Positions 20,972 through 31,481 of a stretch of 64,000 nucleotides of DNA are shown in pieces; position 1 is the first letter of the stretch, and each line of letters opens with the position of its first letter. Source of the DNA: Noviherbaspirillum cavernae (GTDB lineage Bacteria; Pseudomonadota; Gammaproteobacteria; Burkholderiales; Burkholderiaceae_D); the NCBI RefSeq assembly GCF_003590875.1, contig NZ_QYUN01000002.1, positions 1,178,001-1,242,000 of the forward strand, written 5' to 3'. The translations under genes were made by a program, and so were the position numbers. The notes under the pieces were generated by a model. It searched no databases and was not told the origin of the DNA. It saw only the letters and a program-made list of their open reading frames with translations.

Positions 20972-21652
20972 ATGCGGGCAATCAGAGAGCTGATCGCGGA
21001 ACACAAGTGGTTTATAGCCCTGGTCCTCTGCATGATCATGCTTCGCAGCGCCATCGCTGACTGGTATGGCGTTCCGTCTGGCTCCATGTACCCGACCGTA
21101 CTGATCGGCGACCGGGTACTGTCCAACCGGTTGGCATACGACCTCAAGATTCCCTTCACTGATGTGATCGTCAAGCGCATCGCCGACCCGCAGCGCGGCG
21201 ATATTGTCACGTTTACCTCGCCCGAAGACGGCATCCGTCTCGTCAAGCGCGTGGTGGCCGTACCCGGCGACGTGGTGGAAATGCGCGACGACGAATTGCT
21301 CGTCAATGGCGTGCAAGCGACCTATACCGTTGCCGAAGAAACCGTCGCTGCCCGACTTGTCCCGGACTATCGCGATCCGCAAGTGACGCTGAATGAACGC
21401 ATCTTCGGTCATCAACGCACTATCCTGCTGATGCCGCAGCGAAAAGCTCTGCGTTCCTTTCGTGCGGTGACGGTGCCTGCCGGTGCCTACCTTGTATTGG
21501 GCGACAACCGCAACAACAGCAAGGATTCGCGCTACATCGGCTTCATCAAGCGTGAGCTGCTGACGGGGCAGGTCGAGCGCGTGATACTTTCGCTTGATGC
21601 GGAGAATTATTATTTGCCCCGAATGGAAAGATTCGGCGTGGCGCTGAATTGA
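20972..21652 (+). CDS. lepB: signal peptidase I, short form
   Basis: S26 serine protease releasing exported proteins from the inner membrane. Motifs: SGSMYPT with catalytic Ser38, VKRVVAVPGD with general-base Lys92, and GDNRNNSKDSRYIG. It has only 226 residues with one N-terminal membrane segment (about 13-31), shorter than the two-segment LepB that sits next to lepA and rnc in most proteobacteria. It is therefore probably an additional signal peptidase, although the window cannot show whether another copy exists. Convergent with glnE. Confidence 0.9.
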   Translation: MRAIRELIAEHKWFIALVLCMIMLRSAIADWYGVPSGSMYPTVLIGDRVLSNRLAYDLKIPFTDVIVKRIADPQRGDIVTFTSPEDGIRLVKRVVAVPGDVVEMRDDELLVNGVQATYTVAEETVAARLVPDYRDPQVTLNERIFGHQRTILLMPQRKALRSFRAVTVPAGAYLVLGDNRNNSKDSRYIGFIKRELLTGQVERVILSLDAENYYLPRMERFGVALN

Positions 21653-21727
21653 CCGCACGGATTGATACTGCGTGCCATTGGCAACGGGATCGGATACCGC
21701 CGCCGTCAACTCGGTGCTTGCGCAGAA

Positions 21728-24448
21728 TCAGTCGAATATCGATGCCCAAAGCCGCTTGACCGTCGCCGCCTCGCTTGCAATCCTGTCACTCGCGACCCGC
21801 GCGCGTTCTTCCCCTTGCAGTCTGATCTGGTGTTGCAATTTCCGATACGTGCGGTACGCATCTGCGGTATCGCCCGCCAATCCGCGATCGATCAAGCCCA
21901 GCTCGCCGCACAGTTTCAGCAATGCGATATTGCCGATATCAGCCGTCAATTGCGGATATTGCGCAGCATGGCGCAGCACCAGGAACTGGACGATGAATTC
22001 GATGTCGATCATGCCGCCGTCGTCATGCTTGAGGTCGAATTGCGCCGAGCGGTTCGGATGCCCCTCGTGCATCTTCTTGCGCATCGACAGGACTTCTTGC
22101 CTGAGCTTTTCCGCTTCGCGGGGCTGGCGCAAAACCGTTTCACGAATTGCCTCGAAACGGGCCCCGATGGCCGCATCGCCCGCGCAGAAGCGGGCGCGCG
22201 TCAGCGCCTGATGCTCCCATACCCACGCGGATTCCATCTGGTATTTTTCGAAGGCGGACAGTTTTGACACCAGCAAGCCGCTCGCGCCGTCGGGGCGCAG
22301 CGCGATGTCGATGTCAAACAGGATGCCGGCGGGCGTGTGGCTGGTCATCCAGGTGATGAAACGTTGCGCCAGTTTGGCGTAATGCATGGGTGCATCAGGA
22401 TGGTCGTCGTCGAACAGGAAAATCACATCCAGATCGGAGACGTAGCCAAGTTCCTTGCCGCCGAGCTTGCCGTAGGCGATGACCGCGAATCGCGGCGTTT
22501 CACGGTGCCGGTGCGGCATTGTCTGCCAAACAGCCTGGATCGTCGCCGCCACCAGCACATCGGCCAGTGCCGACAGGTGGTCGGCCAGCTTCTCCACCGT
22601 CAGATCGCCTTCCAGATCCTGCGCCAGCAGGCGGAACAGTTGCGCATGATGCAGATCACGCAACACGTTCATCTTGTGTTCGGTATCGTCACCCGCGGCA
22701 TCCAGCTGGCGCTGGCATTCCAGCGCGAACGATGGCCAGTCGGGTGCCGCCTTCAGCGTACGGTCGTCCAGCAACTCGTCGAGCAGAATCGGATGTCGCG
22801 TCAGATATTTCGCCGCCCAATCACTCGCATTCATCATGCGGATCACGCGTTCCAGCGTATGCGGATATTCGGTGAGCAATGCGAGATACGCTGCGCGGCG
22901 CGCGATCGCTTCAAGGAAATCCAGTAAACGGCCCAGTGTCGCATCGCGCGCGCTCGCATTGGCGTCGATGCTGTGCAGAGCGGTATTGATCAGCCCGATC
23001 AGTTTGTTTCGGCTGTTCTCCGGCAATGACTGCAGACGTGGGGATTGCAATGTCAGTTGCAGCCGGTGTGCGGCTGAAGCCGGTTCCTGGAAACCGAGTG
23101 CGCTCAGGCGCGCTTCGATGTTTTCCCGGGTGTCCGTCTCGGACAAGTGCGCTTGCGCGGCAACGGCGTCGTGCGGTGCGCTGGAAGCGGGCTGTCCCTT
23201 GTCGCTGAAGATGGAATCGAATTGCGCGGCGACGACTGCGCGATGGGCGTCCAGTTCTTCCAGCAGCGATTCCACGTCGGTAAAGCCCATCATCTGCGCC
23301 ACCGTCAGCCGGTCGGCGGGGTTTGCCGGGAAGGTGTGGGTCTGCGCATCGTCGAGATATTGCAGACGATGCTCGAGATTGCGGAGAAAAGTGTACGCAT
23401 CCAGCAATTGCTCTACTTCCGCGGTCGTCAGCAGGTTCTTCCGTGCCAGCGTGTTCAGCGTGATGCGCGTCGAACGGTCGCGCAGTTCGCTGTCGCGGCC
23501 GCCGCGAATGAGCTGAAACACCTGCGCCAGGAACTCGATCTCGCGTATGCCGCCGCGTCCGAGCTTCACGTTATTGCTGCGGTCCGGATGGCGGACTTCC
23601 TGTCGCGTGACTTCGGCGCGGATCTGCGCATGCATCTTTCGCATTGCCTCGATCGCGCCGTAGTCCAGATAACGGCGGTATACGAACGGCCGCACGATCT
23701 GGTCGAGGACCGCGATGTCGGAGGGAAGGCCGGTGATGGCACGCGCCTTGACCCATGCGTAGCGTTCCCACTCGCGGCCTTGCACGATCAGGTATTCCTC
23801 GACCATGCCGAAGCTGGCGGCGAGCGGGCCCGACGCGCCGTTCGGACGCAACGCCATGTCCACACGGAAAGTAAAGCCGTCTTCCGTGATTTCGGAAATT
23901 GCGCCGATCAGCTTCTTGCCCAGCAAGGTGAAAAATTCGTGATTCGACAATTGCCGTTGATCCGGCGACGTGGTCTGGGTTTCGCCATTCTCCGGGTAAA
24001 CGAAAATCAGGTCGATGTCGGAGGACACGTTGAGCTCGAAGCCGCCGAGCTTTCCCATTCCGAGCACGATCAATTCCTGCGGTGCACCCGATTCGTTGCC
24101 GATCGGCGTGCCATGCGCCGTGATCATCTCCGCAGAGAGGGCGGCGACATGTGTCTGCACCGCAAAATCGGCGAACGCGCTGATTGTCGTCAGCACTTCC
24201 TCCAGATTGGAACGGCCGCTCAACTCGCGTTCGATCAAGCTTGCCAGTACCAGATTGCGCACCCGTCGCATCGCGCGCGGCAAAGGCAGGCCGGCGTCTG
24301 TTTCCTTTTGTAAGAGATCGGAAAAATCCGTAGGGCCGATGGATAATTTGCTACGATTCGCCACCGCATCTGCGCGGGCAGGATCGCCCATCAGCCAACG
24401 CGCATAGAACCGGGAGGCAATGTTGCTGGTCAAAAGAGATCGGATCAC
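21728..24448 (-). CDS. glnE: glutamine synthetase adenylyltransferase / deadenylase
   Basis: Adds and removes AMP on glutamine synthetase in response to PII proteins and glutamine. Two nucleotidyltransferase domains are visible: the first with GMGKLGGFELNVSSDIDLIF, the second with AYGKLGGKELGYVSDLDVIF, each keeping the paired aspartates. The start is uncertain. The frame opens at TTG 24541, but GTG 24448 gives 906 residues and removes an unlikely leader; no clear ribosome site marks either. Its target glnA is at 46333 and the ntrBC genes at 48503-51211, so most of the nitrogen-control core lies within 30 kb. Confidence 0.93.
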   Translation of the reverse strand: MIRSLLTSNIASRFYARWLMGDPARADAVANRSKLSIGPTDFSDLLQKETDAGLPLPRAMRRVRNLVLASLIERELSGRSNLEEVLTTISAFADFAVQTHVAALSAEMITAHGTPIGNESGAPQELIVLGMGKLGGFELNVSSDIDLIFVYPENGETQTTSPDQRQLSNHEFFTLLGKKLIGAISEITEDGFTFRVDMALRPNGASGPLAASFGMVEEYLIVQGREWERYAWVKARAITGLPSDIAVLDQIVRPFVYRRYLDYGAIEAMRKMHAQIRAEVTRQEVRHPDRSNNVKLGRGGIREIEFLAQVFQLIRGGRDSELRDRSTRITLNTLARKNLLTTAEVEQLLDAYTFLRNLEHRLQYLDDAQTHTFPANPADRLTVAQMMGFTDVESLLEELDAHRAVVAAQFDSIFSDKGQPASSAPHDAVAAQAHLSETDTRENIEARLSALGFQEPASAAHRLQLTLQSPRLQSLPENSRNKLIGLINTALHSIDANASARDATLGRLLDFLEAIARRAAYLALLTEYPHTLERVIRMMNASDWAAKYLTRHPILLDELLDDRTLKAAPDWPSFALECQRQLDAAGDDTEHKMNVLRDLHHAQLFRLLAQDLEGDLTVEKLADHLSALADVLVAATIQAVWQTMPHRHRETPRFAVIAYGKLGGKELGYVSDLDVIFLFDDDHPDAPMHYAKLAQRFITWMTSHTPAGILFDIDIALRPDGASGLLVSKLSAFEKYQMESAWVWEHQALTRARFCAGDAAIGARFEAIRETVLRQPREAEKLRQEVLSMRKKMHEGHPNRSAQFDLKHDDGGMIDIEFIVQFLVLRHAAQYPQLTADIGNIALLKLCGELGLIDRGLAGDTADAYRTYRKLQHQIRLQGEERARVASDRIASEAATVKRLWASIFD

Positions 24449-24629
24449 GAATGTCAGGGGATAATTGTTAAGATGACCTTGGCAGGCCGATTTGGCTACC
24501 CATATTAATGCCTGCGTCACATCATAACTGAGCCGACGCAACCTGAGCCGGCGCGGTCATGTGAACATGTTGTTCGCGCTTTAACAAAATTCATTTTACG
24601 CCTGGTACAGGTGCACGCTTTTCTGCCTG

Positions 24630-27600
24630 ATGTCCAACGATCAACCTATTTCAAATCAGACGATCGGTCGCGCCGCCGCTTGCTGGAAAGTCATACAGCA
24701 GCAATACCGCGCTTTCAATGCCGTTACGCACCATGCCTTGGGCTTCCTGCTCAAGTCGCTGGTGGTCGTCTATTTTGTGTTTTGCGCGCTTTTCCTCGGC
24801 TTGCGGTACGTCGTTCTGCCCAATATCGACAACTACAAGGCGGATGTCGAGAACATGGCCACGCATGTCATCGGCAACAAGGTATCGATTGCCGGCATCA
24901 ACGCGTCATGGGATGGCCTGAGGCCGCAACTGGCGCTGGACAATGTCGCCATCCATGATAAATCCGGCAATGAAACACTGAGATTGCCGAAAGTTTCCGT
25001 GACGGTGTCGTGGCTGTCGGTGCTGGTCGGCGACTTGCGGCTCCACAGGCTTGAAGTGCGCCAGCCCGAAATGGATGTGCGGCGCGATGCAGCGGGCAAT
25101 CTTTACGTCGCAGGCATCTTCATCGACATGCACAAGAGCGGCGGTGATTCGACGGCGGCGGACTGGGTCCTGTCGCAGCATGAAATTGCAATCCGCGGAG
25201 GCACCCTGCGCTGGAAGGACGACAAGCGCGGCGCGCCCGAAGTCGTGCTCAACGGTGTCGATCTCGTGTTGCGAAACCAATGGCGTCACCATGAGTTTGC
25301 CTTGAAGGCAACGCCGCCCGCCGGGTTTTCCGCGCCGCTCGACGTCCGTGCCGCGTTCGTCCATCCGCGCTTCAGCCGCAGCATCTCCGACCCCATGCGT
25401 TGGAAGGGCGAGCTGTATGCCGATCTGGAGAACGCCGACTTGACCGCCTGGAAACCCTATGTCGATTATCCGATTGAACTCGGGCAGGGCAGGGGCTCGG
25501 TGCGCGCATGGCTCGATTTCGATCACGCCAAGGTGGCCAATTTCACGGCGGATCTGTCGCTGGCAAACGTTTCTGCCCGCCTGCGAAAGGACCTTGCGCC
25601 GTTGAATCTTGCGCAAGTCGATGGACGAGTATCGGTGAAAGAGGACTTCAATCCGGATAGCGAGGATGGCACGCCAACCTTCGGCATGAATGGCCATGCG
25701 ATCGCGTTGACGGACTTTTCCCTGCGCACTGATGACGGACTGGTGTTGCCGCCGACAACCATCAGCGAAAGCTTTACGCCGGAGCGGAAAGGCAAGCCGG
25801 AAAAGACGGCGATCATCGCCAGGCGGCTTGATCTGAAGACCCTGGCTGAGTTTGGCGAGCGCCTGCCGATATCTGCAGAGCAGAGGCAGATGCTGACGGA
25901 CTTTGCACCGCAAGGAGTTTTGCAGGATTTTTCGGTGCAGTGGCAGGGCAAGTATCCGCAGATTTCCTCGTACAGCGCGAAGGGCCGGTTTGAGGGGCTT
26001 TCCCTGGCCCCGCAAGCGCCGCGCCCGGCCAGGCCCAGGAGCGGCAAGACTGCGGCCCAGGCCGCAGTGCCCGGCATACCGGGTTTCGAGAATCTGACGG
26101 GCGAGGTGGATGCGAACGACAAGGGAGGCAGCATCCGTCTCGTCTCCGACAAGATCCAATTGCAGTTTCCCGGATACTTTGCCGAGCCGAGCATGCCGTT
26201 CGACCGCTTGAACATGCAGGCCAATTGGGCGTTCCAGGACAACGACCAATTGCTGCTCGATGTGCGCAACCTTGAATTTGAGCAGGGCACCTTGTCGGGT
26301 TCGCTGTCCGGCAGGCACCTGATGCCGCTGAATTCGCAGCAAGCGAAGACGCCGGGTGTCATCGATATGACAGGAAAGGTGACGGGACTGGACGTGACAC
26401 GCGTGGGGAGTTTTCTGCCCTTGAATACTCCGGCGAGTCTGCGCGAGTGGCTGACCGGTGCGCTGGTCGGTGGTGCGGCGGAGGACGTGCGAATCAAGGT
26501 GAAAGGCGATCTGGCGGATTTTCCTTTCCATGCGCGCGTTGCCGGCGAAAAACCGAAGGGCGAATTCAGCGTGTTCGGCAGGATCAAGGACGGCAAGTTG
26601 AATTACACGCCCGGCCATTTTGCGAAGGATGGCAAAGCGCCATTCTGGCCCTTGCTGGAAGACATCAATGGCACCATCGCCTTCGACCGCAGCCGAATGG
26701 AAATCCGCGGCGATAGTGCCAAGACCCATGGCGCCGCACTCTCCAACGTGATCGCGGTGATCGATGATCTGGCGGTGCCTGAGGGGCTGCTCGAGATCAG
26801 CGGCGATGCCGCCGGGTCGCTGCAGGATTTCGTGGGCTATGCCAACGACAGTCCGGTTGCAGAATGGATCGGGCACTTCACCGAAGAGACGAAGGCGAGC
26901 GGGAACGCCAAACTCGCGTTGAAGCTCGAACTGCCGCTGGCGCACATGGACGAGGCCAGAGTCAAGGGCACGCTGCAATTCATCAACAACAACGTGACGC
27001 TGTTCAATGCCATGCCGTCGCTCGCCGGTACCAGCGGCAAGCTGGAATTCCATGAAAAGGGATTCAACTTGAACGGCATCAAGGCCAGTTTCGTCGGCGG
27101 GCCCGTCGCACTCACCGGCGGCATGCAGCGCGACAGTGGCGTGTTGGTCAAGGCCGAGGGTACTGTGACGTCCGACGGGCTGCGCAAGGCGTACCCCACG
27201 TCGGCGATGCAGCGCCTGTCGGAGCGTATTGCCGGCAGCGCCCGCTACAGTACCGCGATCAGGGTCAGGAATCATCAGCCCGAGGTCGTCGTCGAGTCGA
27301 ATCTTGCCGGGCTGGCGCTTGATTTCCCCGCGCCGCTGCGCAAGGGGGCGCACGAAACCATGCCGCTGAAGTTCGAGCTGACCGGAGTGTCCTCGAATGA
27401 GGCGTCGTTCTTGCGCGACGAAATGAAACTCGCTTTGGGTTCCGCGATTGCGGTCCGCTACGAGCGCCAGAAATCGACCGAGAAAGGTGCGGAATGGCGC
27501 GTCGTGCGGGGCGGTATCGGGGTGAATGTTCCTGCCCCGCAGCCGGACAATGGCTTGATCGCCAACGTCAACCTGAAGACGCTCAACATCGATGAATGGG

Positions 27601-28820
27601 GACGCGCCGTGGAGGCGATCGTGGGCGAGGGGCTGCCGGCTGAGCAGGACAGGCAGGCCGACGTCCTGGGTATCGGTCAATACATCGAACCGGAAGTGCT
27701 GGCCGCGCGCGCCACCGAGTTGATCGTTATGGGCAAGAAGCTCGACAACGTGGTGGTCGGCGCTTCGCATCAAAAAGGCGTGTGGCAGGCCAACATCGAT
27801 TCGGAGCAGGCCTCCGGTTATCTCACATGGAATCAGTCGCGCTCCGGCCGCGGCCTGGGGCGCGTCACGGCGCGCCTCGCCTCGCTCGTCATTCCGAAAT
27901 CGGCTGCATCGGACGTCAGCGAACTGCTGGAAGGCAAGAACGAAGCGACGCAGATGCCGGGGCTCGATATCGTTGCCGAGAACTTCGAGCTGTTCGGCAA
28001 GAAGTTCGGTCATATCGAGTTGGCTGCCGACAATGCACGCGGCAGCGCCGGGCGCGAATGGCGCATCAGCAAATTGTTGATCAGCAATCCCGATGGCGAA
28101 CTGAAAGCCTCCGGCAAATGGGCGAAGCAGGATAACCACAGCGTCTCCAACCTGTCATATACGCTCTATGTCGCGGATGCCGGCAAGCTTCTGGAACGCT
28201 TCGGTTTTGCCAATGTGCTGCGCGGTGGCAAGGGGAAAATGGAAGGTGAAATCAGCTGGAAGGGGCAGCCTTTCGCTCTCGATGTGCCAAGCCTGTCGGG
28301 TAATTTTCATATGGATATCGCATCCGGCCAATTTCTGAAAGTCGACCCGAGTGCTGCCAAGCTGCTGGGCGTGTTGAACATGCAGGCCTTGCCGCGCCGC
28401 TTGGCCCTCGATTTCCGCGATGTGTTTTCAGAAGGCTTCGCATTCGATGGCATCACTGCGGCGGCATCGATCACGAACGGTGTGGCGAAGACCGACAGCT
28501 TCAAGATGCGCGGTGTCGCCGCCACCGTCCTGATCGACGGCACGGCGGATATCGGAAGGGAATCGCAAAATCTGCATGTCGCGGTCATCCCGGAAATCAA
28601 TGTCGGTGCGGCATCGGTTGTCTATGGGCTCGCGGTCAATCCGGTCATCGGTGTGGGGACTTTTCTTGCGCAGCTGTTCCTGCGTGACCCCTTGATGAAG
28701 GCATTCACGTTCGAATATCAGGTGACCGGTCCGTGGAAGGAGCCGGTCGTGACCAAGCTTGCGCGAAAGATGGGCAGTCCGGCGGCCGATCCGGTGACGG
28801 AATCCGCAAAGCCCGGTTAA
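24630..28820 (+). CDS. yhdP: YhdP-family AsmA-like protein
   Basis: A 1396-residue inner-membrane-anchored protein of the YhdP/TIGR02099 family, linked in E. coli to phospholipid transport to the outer membrane. A single membrane segment lies at about 41-62 (LLKSLVVVYFVFCALFLGL), followed by a long periplasmic beta-rich body and a C-terminal AsmA-like region (about 1240-1370) with GTADIGRESQNLHVAVIPE. Length fits the family (E. coli about 1270). It is divergent from glnE and eleven bases from the nitrilase gene; the yhdP-nitrilase-tldD order is widely conserved. Confidence 0.92.
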   Translation: MSNDQPISNQTIGRAAACWKVIQQQYRAFNAVTHHALGFLLKSLVVVYFVFCALFLGLRYVVLPNIDNYKADVENMATHVIGNKVSIAGINASWDGLRPQLALDNVAIHDKSGNETLRLPKVSVTVSWLSVLVGDLRLHRLEVRQPEMDVRRDAAGNLYVAGIFIDMHKSGGDSTAADWVLSQHEIAIRGGTLRWKDDKRGAPEVVLNGVDLVLRNQWRHHEFALKATPPAGFSAPLDVRAAFVHPRFSRSISDPMRWKGELYADLENADLTAWKPYVDYPIELGQGRGSVRAWLDFDHAKVANFTADLSLANVSARLRKDLAPLNLAQVDGRVSVKEDFNPDSEDGTPTFGMNGHAIALTDFSLRTDDGLVLPPTTISESFTPERKGKPEKTAIIARRLDLKTLAEFGERLPISAEQRQMLTDFAPQGVLQDFSVQWQGKYPQISSYSAKGRFEGLSLAPQAPRPARPRSGKTAAQAAVPGIPGFENLTGEVDANDKGGSIRLVSDKIQLQFPGYFAEPSMPFDRLNMQANWAFQDNDQLLLDVRNLEFEQGTLSGSLSGRHLMPLNSQQAKTPGVIDMTGKVTGLDVTRVGSFLPLNTPASLREWLTGALVGGAAEDVRIKVKGDLADFPFHARVAGEKPKGEFSVFGRIKDGKLNYTPGHFAKDGKAPFWPLLEDINGTIAFDRSRMEIRGDSAKTHGAALSNVIAVIDDLAVPEGLLEISGDAAGSLQDFVGYANDSPVAEWIGHFTEETKASGNAKLALKLELPLAHMDEARVKGTLQFINNNVTLFNAMPSLAGTSGKLEFHEKGFNLNGIKASFVGGPVALTGGMQRDSGVLVKAEGTVTSDGLRKAYPTSAMQRLSERIAGSARYSTAIRVRNHQPEVVVESNLAGLALDFPAPLRKGAHETMPLKFELTGVSSNEASFLRDEMKLALGSAIAVRYERQKSTEKGAEWRVVRGGIGVNVPAPQPDNGLIANVNLKTLNIDEWGRAVEAIVGEGLPAEQDRQADVLGIGQYIEPEVLAARATELIVMGKKLDNVVVGASHQKGVWQANIDSEQASGYLTWNQSRSGRGLGRVTARLASLVIPKSAASDVSELLEGKNEATQMPGLDIVAENFELFGKKFGHIELAADNARGSAGREWRISKLLISNPDGELKASGKWAKQDNHSVSNLSYTLYVADAGKLLERFGFANVLRGGKGKMEGEISWKGQPFALDVPSLSGNFHMDIASGQFLKVDPSAAKLLGVLNMQALPRRLALDFRDVFSEGFAFDGITAAASITNGVAKTDSFKMRGVAATVLIDGTADIGRESQNLHVAVIPEINVGAASVVYGLAVNPVIGVGTFLAQLFLRDPLMKAFTFEYQVTGPWKEPVVTKLARKMGSPAADPVTESAKPG

Positions 28821-28831
28821 GGAGAGGTTCG

Positions 28832-29638
28832 ATGGAAGGTGTGATCAAGCTTGCTGCGGTACAGATGGTATCCACGCCACATGTTGACGAGAATCTTGCC
28901 GTGGCACGCCGACTGATCGCACAAGCGGCGCAGGAGGGCGCGCAGCTTGTGCTGCTGCCTGAATACTGGCCCGTGATGGGCATGCAGGAAACCGACAAAA
29001 TCGCTCACGCCGAACGGCTCGATGCCGGCCCCATCCAGAAATTCATGTCGGATGCCGCGCGCGAGAACGGCGTGTGGCTGATCGGCGGAACCATGCCGAT
29101 GGTCGCGCCCGAAGCCGGCAAGGTGCTCAACACCATGATGGTCTACAACCCGTCTGGCGAACACGTCATCCGGTATGACAAGATTCATCTGTTCAGCTTC
29201 ACGAAGGGGGCGGAGTCGTACGATGAGGCGCGCACCATCGTCCACGGCGCCAAGGTCGCGACGTTCGATGCGCCGTTCGGGAAGGTCGGGCTGTCGGTGT
29301 GCTACGACCTGCGTTTTCCCGAACTCTATCGCGCCATGGGCGATTGCACGTTGATCGTGCTGCCCGCTGCCTTCACCTGGACCACCGGCAAGGCGCATTG
29401 GGAAATACTGCTGCGCGCCCGCGCCATCGAGAACCAGTGCTATGTACTCGCGTCCGCGCAGGGCGGCGTGCATCCGAACGGTCGTCGCACTTGGGGGCAC
29501 AGCATGCTGATCGATCCGTGGGGCGACATCAAGTCCGTGCTGCCCGAGGGAGAGGGTGTGGTGATCGGGGAGATCGAGCTGCAGCGTCTCGGTAATGTGC
29601 GTGAAAGCTTGCCGGCGTTGAAACATCGCAAGCTGTGA
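28832..29638 (+). CDS. nitrilase-superfamily carbon-nitrogen hydrolase (omega-amidase/Nit1-like)
   Basis: Nit1/omega-amidase-like hydrolase, 268 residues. The Glu-Lys-Cys triad is visible: Glu44 in LLPEYWP, Lys117 in RYDKIHLF, Cys157 in SVCYDLRFPELY. Members related to this subgroup hydrolyse deaminated glutathione or alpha-keto acid amides; which substrate applies here is not shown by sequence. ATG 28832 has GGAGAGG ahead of it, eleven bases after the yhdP stop, so translation is likely from a joint transcript. Confidence 0.92.
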   Translation: MEGVIKLAAVQMVSTPHVDENLAVARRLIAQAAQEGAQLVLLPEYWPVMGMQETDKIAHAERLDAGPIQKFMSDAARENGVWLIGGTMPMVAPEAGKVLNTMMVYNPSGEHVIRYDKIHLFSFTKGAESYDEARTIVHGAKVATFDAPFGKVGLSVCYDLRFPELYRAMGDCTLIVLPAAFTWTTGKAHWEILLRARAIENQCYVLASAQGGVHPNGRRTWGHSMLIDPWGDIKSVLPEGEGVVIGEIELQRLGNVRESLPALKHRKL

Positions 29639-29773
29639 CCGCTGCGATGCAGCGGATGCAGAGTGATTCCTCTCGGCACTTCCCGATGTGGATATACCCT
29701 TGCAAGACAGATGCTCTACAATCCATGAATCCATTGAATCGAATTCAACTTCCCACCGAAGTACGCACACACC

Positions 29774-31234
29774 ATGAATCTATTTGAACCGAACCTCCAG
29801 ACCCTGGCGACCGCACGTGAAATCCTGCTGACGCCGTTCGGCCTCGACGAATCGAAATTGAATCAGGCGCTGGGTGCAATCTTCACGCACCGCGTCGATT
29901 ATGCGGACCTGTATTTCCAGTTCACCAAGAGCGAAGGCTGGAGTCTGGAAGAAGGCATCGTCAAGACTGGCAGCTTTTCCATCGACCAGGGCGTCGGCGT
30001 ACGCGCCGTGTCGGGCGACAAGACCGCGTTTTCCTATTCGGATGAAATTTCCGAGCGCGCATTGCATGAAGCCGCAGAGGCAACACGCACCATCGCGCGT
30101 CAGGGCGCAGGCAAGGTGAAGGTCGCTTCCTCCATCCGGACGGTAGGAGGACGTTCGTTGTATCTGCCGCAAGACCCCTTTACATCGCTCGATGCCACCG
30201 AGAAGGTCAAGTTGCTCGAAAAAGTGGAACGCATCGCGCGCGCCAAGGATCCGCGTGTCGTGCAGGTGATGGCGGGACTGGCCGGTGAATACGACGTCGT
30301 GCTCGTCGTGCGCAGCGATGGCGTGCTCGCAGCGGATATCCGGCCGCTGGTGCGCGTATCGGTGACGGTCATTGCCGAGCAAAACGGGCGGCGCGAAATG
30401 GGATCAAGCGGCGGCGGCGGGCGCTACAGCTACGGCTATTTCACCGACGAATTGCTGGAGACGTACGCGACCGAAGCGGTGGATGCGGCGCTGGTGAATC
30501 TGGAAGCGCGCCCCGCCCCGGCAGGACCGATGATGGTCGTGCTTGGTCCGGGCTGGCCGGGCGTGCTGCTGCATGAAGCGATCGGTCACGGGCTGGAAGG
30601 CGATTTCAACCGCAAGGGCTCCAGTACTTTCTCCGGCCGCATCGGCGAGCGCGTTGCTGCCAGGGGCGTGACGGTGGTGGACGACGGTACGATTGCCGAT
30701 CGCCGCGGTTCGCTCAACATCGACGACGAAGGCAACCCGACCCAATGCACGACGCTGATTGAAGACGGCATTCTGAAGGGATACATGCAGGACACCATGA
30801 ACGCGCGCCTGATGAATATGCCGGTCACCGGCAATGCGCGTCGCGAATCCTTTGCTCATCTGCCGATGCCGCGCATGACGAATACCTACATGCTGGGCGG
30901 CGACAAGGACCCGGCGGAAATCATCGCTTCCGTGAAGAACGGTTTGTATGCCGTGAATTTCGGCGGTGGTCAGGTCGACATCACCAATGGCAAGTTCGTG
31001 TTCTCCGCCAGCGAGGCCTACATGATCGAGGACGGCAAAGTGACCTATCCCGTCAAGGGCGCAACCCTGATCGGCAATGGCCCCGACGTGCTCAACCGCG
31101 TATCGATGATCGGCAACGACATGCGGCTCGACAGCGGCGTCGGCGTCTGCGGCAAGGAAGGACAAAGCGTGCCGGTCGGCGTCGGCCAGCCGACTCTACG
31201 CATCGACGGCGTGACTGTGGGTGGAACGGCGTAA
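29774..31234 (+). CDS. tldD: TldD metalloprotease subunit
   Basis: Subunit of the TldD/TldE heterodimeric zinc protease, which trims unfolded peptides and matures microcin B17 and matures CcdA-type antitoxins in E. coli. The 486-residue protein carries the HExxxH zinc motif in [14 protein letters not shown] and the C-terminal [21 protein letters not shown] with the cysteine ligand. The partner tldE (pmbA) is not in this window, as is usual. A TACAAT-like -10 at about 29726 may give it its own promoter in addition to read-through from yhdP. Confidence 0.95.
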   Translation: MNLFEPNLQTLATAREILLTPFGLDESKLNQALGAIFTHRVDYADLYFQFTKSEGWSLEEGIVKTGSFSIDQGVGVRAVSGDKTAFSYSDEISERALHEAAEATRTIARQGAGKVKVASSIRTVGGRSLYLPQDPFTSLDATEKVKLLEKVERIARAKDPRVVQVMAGLAGEYDVVLVVRSDGVLAADIRPLVRVSVTVIAEQNGRREMGSSGGGGRYSYGYFTDELLETYATEAVDAALVNLEARPAPAGPMMVVLGPGWPGVLLHEAIGHGLEGDFNRKGSSTFSGRIGERVAARGVTVVDDGTIADRRGSLNIDDEGNPTQCTTLIEDGILKGYMQDTMNARLMNMPVTGNARRESFAHLPMPRMTNTYMLGGDKDPAEIIASVKNGLYAVNFGGGQVDITNGKFVFSASEAYMIEDGKVTYPVKGATLIGNGPDVLNRVSMIGNDMRLDSGVGVCGKEGQSVPVGVGQPTLRIDGVTVGGTA

Positions 31235-31313
31235 GCTTGCAAAGTGCCGGGAAGGATCGTGCGGACCATTTGACGCGATCCTATCCGGAAACAGCAATTT
31301 TGCTTGCAGCGCC

Positions 31314-31342
31314 TTGCCAAATCCCGTGATTTATTGCACTAT
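31314..31342 (+). promoter_or_regulatory. possible sigma-70 promoter of the aroG leader
   Basis: TTGCCA at 31314-31319, a 17-base spacer and CACTAT at 31337-31342. The -35 is good and the -10 poor; a TATTAA a few bases further is an alternative with a 20-base spacer. Transcription would begin near 31349, about 28 bases before the leader peptide start. Confidence 0.35.
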
Positions 31343-31376
31343 TAAATCTCATTCCGCTTCAAAACCTGAAACAGCA

Positions 31377-31448
31377 ATGACCTTCGCACGCTTTTACTTT
31401 TATTTTTACTTTAGCTATTCCAGCCCAACGGCGGTGGAGAAGCGGTAA
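31377..31448 (+). CDS. Phe/Tyr-rich leader peptide of aroG
   Basis: A 23-codon frame beginning MTFARFYFYFYFSY, with five Phe and four Tyr codons, eight of the nine inside codons 6-14 (TTT TAC TTT TAT TTT TAC TTT AGC TAT). It ends at TAA 31446-31448, 34 bases before an intrinsic terminator and 107 bases before aroG. This is the architecture of amino-acid attenuators such as pheL. Scarcity of charged tRNA-Phe or tRNA-Tyr would stall the ribosome at about 31392-31418. That leaves GGCGGT at 31430-31435 free to pair with ACCGCC at 31487-31492 in the terminator's 5' arm. The initiation site is weak (no clear Shine-Dalgarno). Translation of the leader and the RNA switching are inferred. Confidence 0.75.
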   Translation: MTFARFYFYFYFSYSSPTAVEKR

Positions 31449-31481
31449 GCGCGCGAATAAAAAAGCCAACCGAATTTCTTG

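Noticed and set aside
24906..28139. A 1077-codon open frame on the minus strand across yhdP
   Set aside because: Same reason: antisense shadow of a recognised gene, with no ribosome site and no domain.
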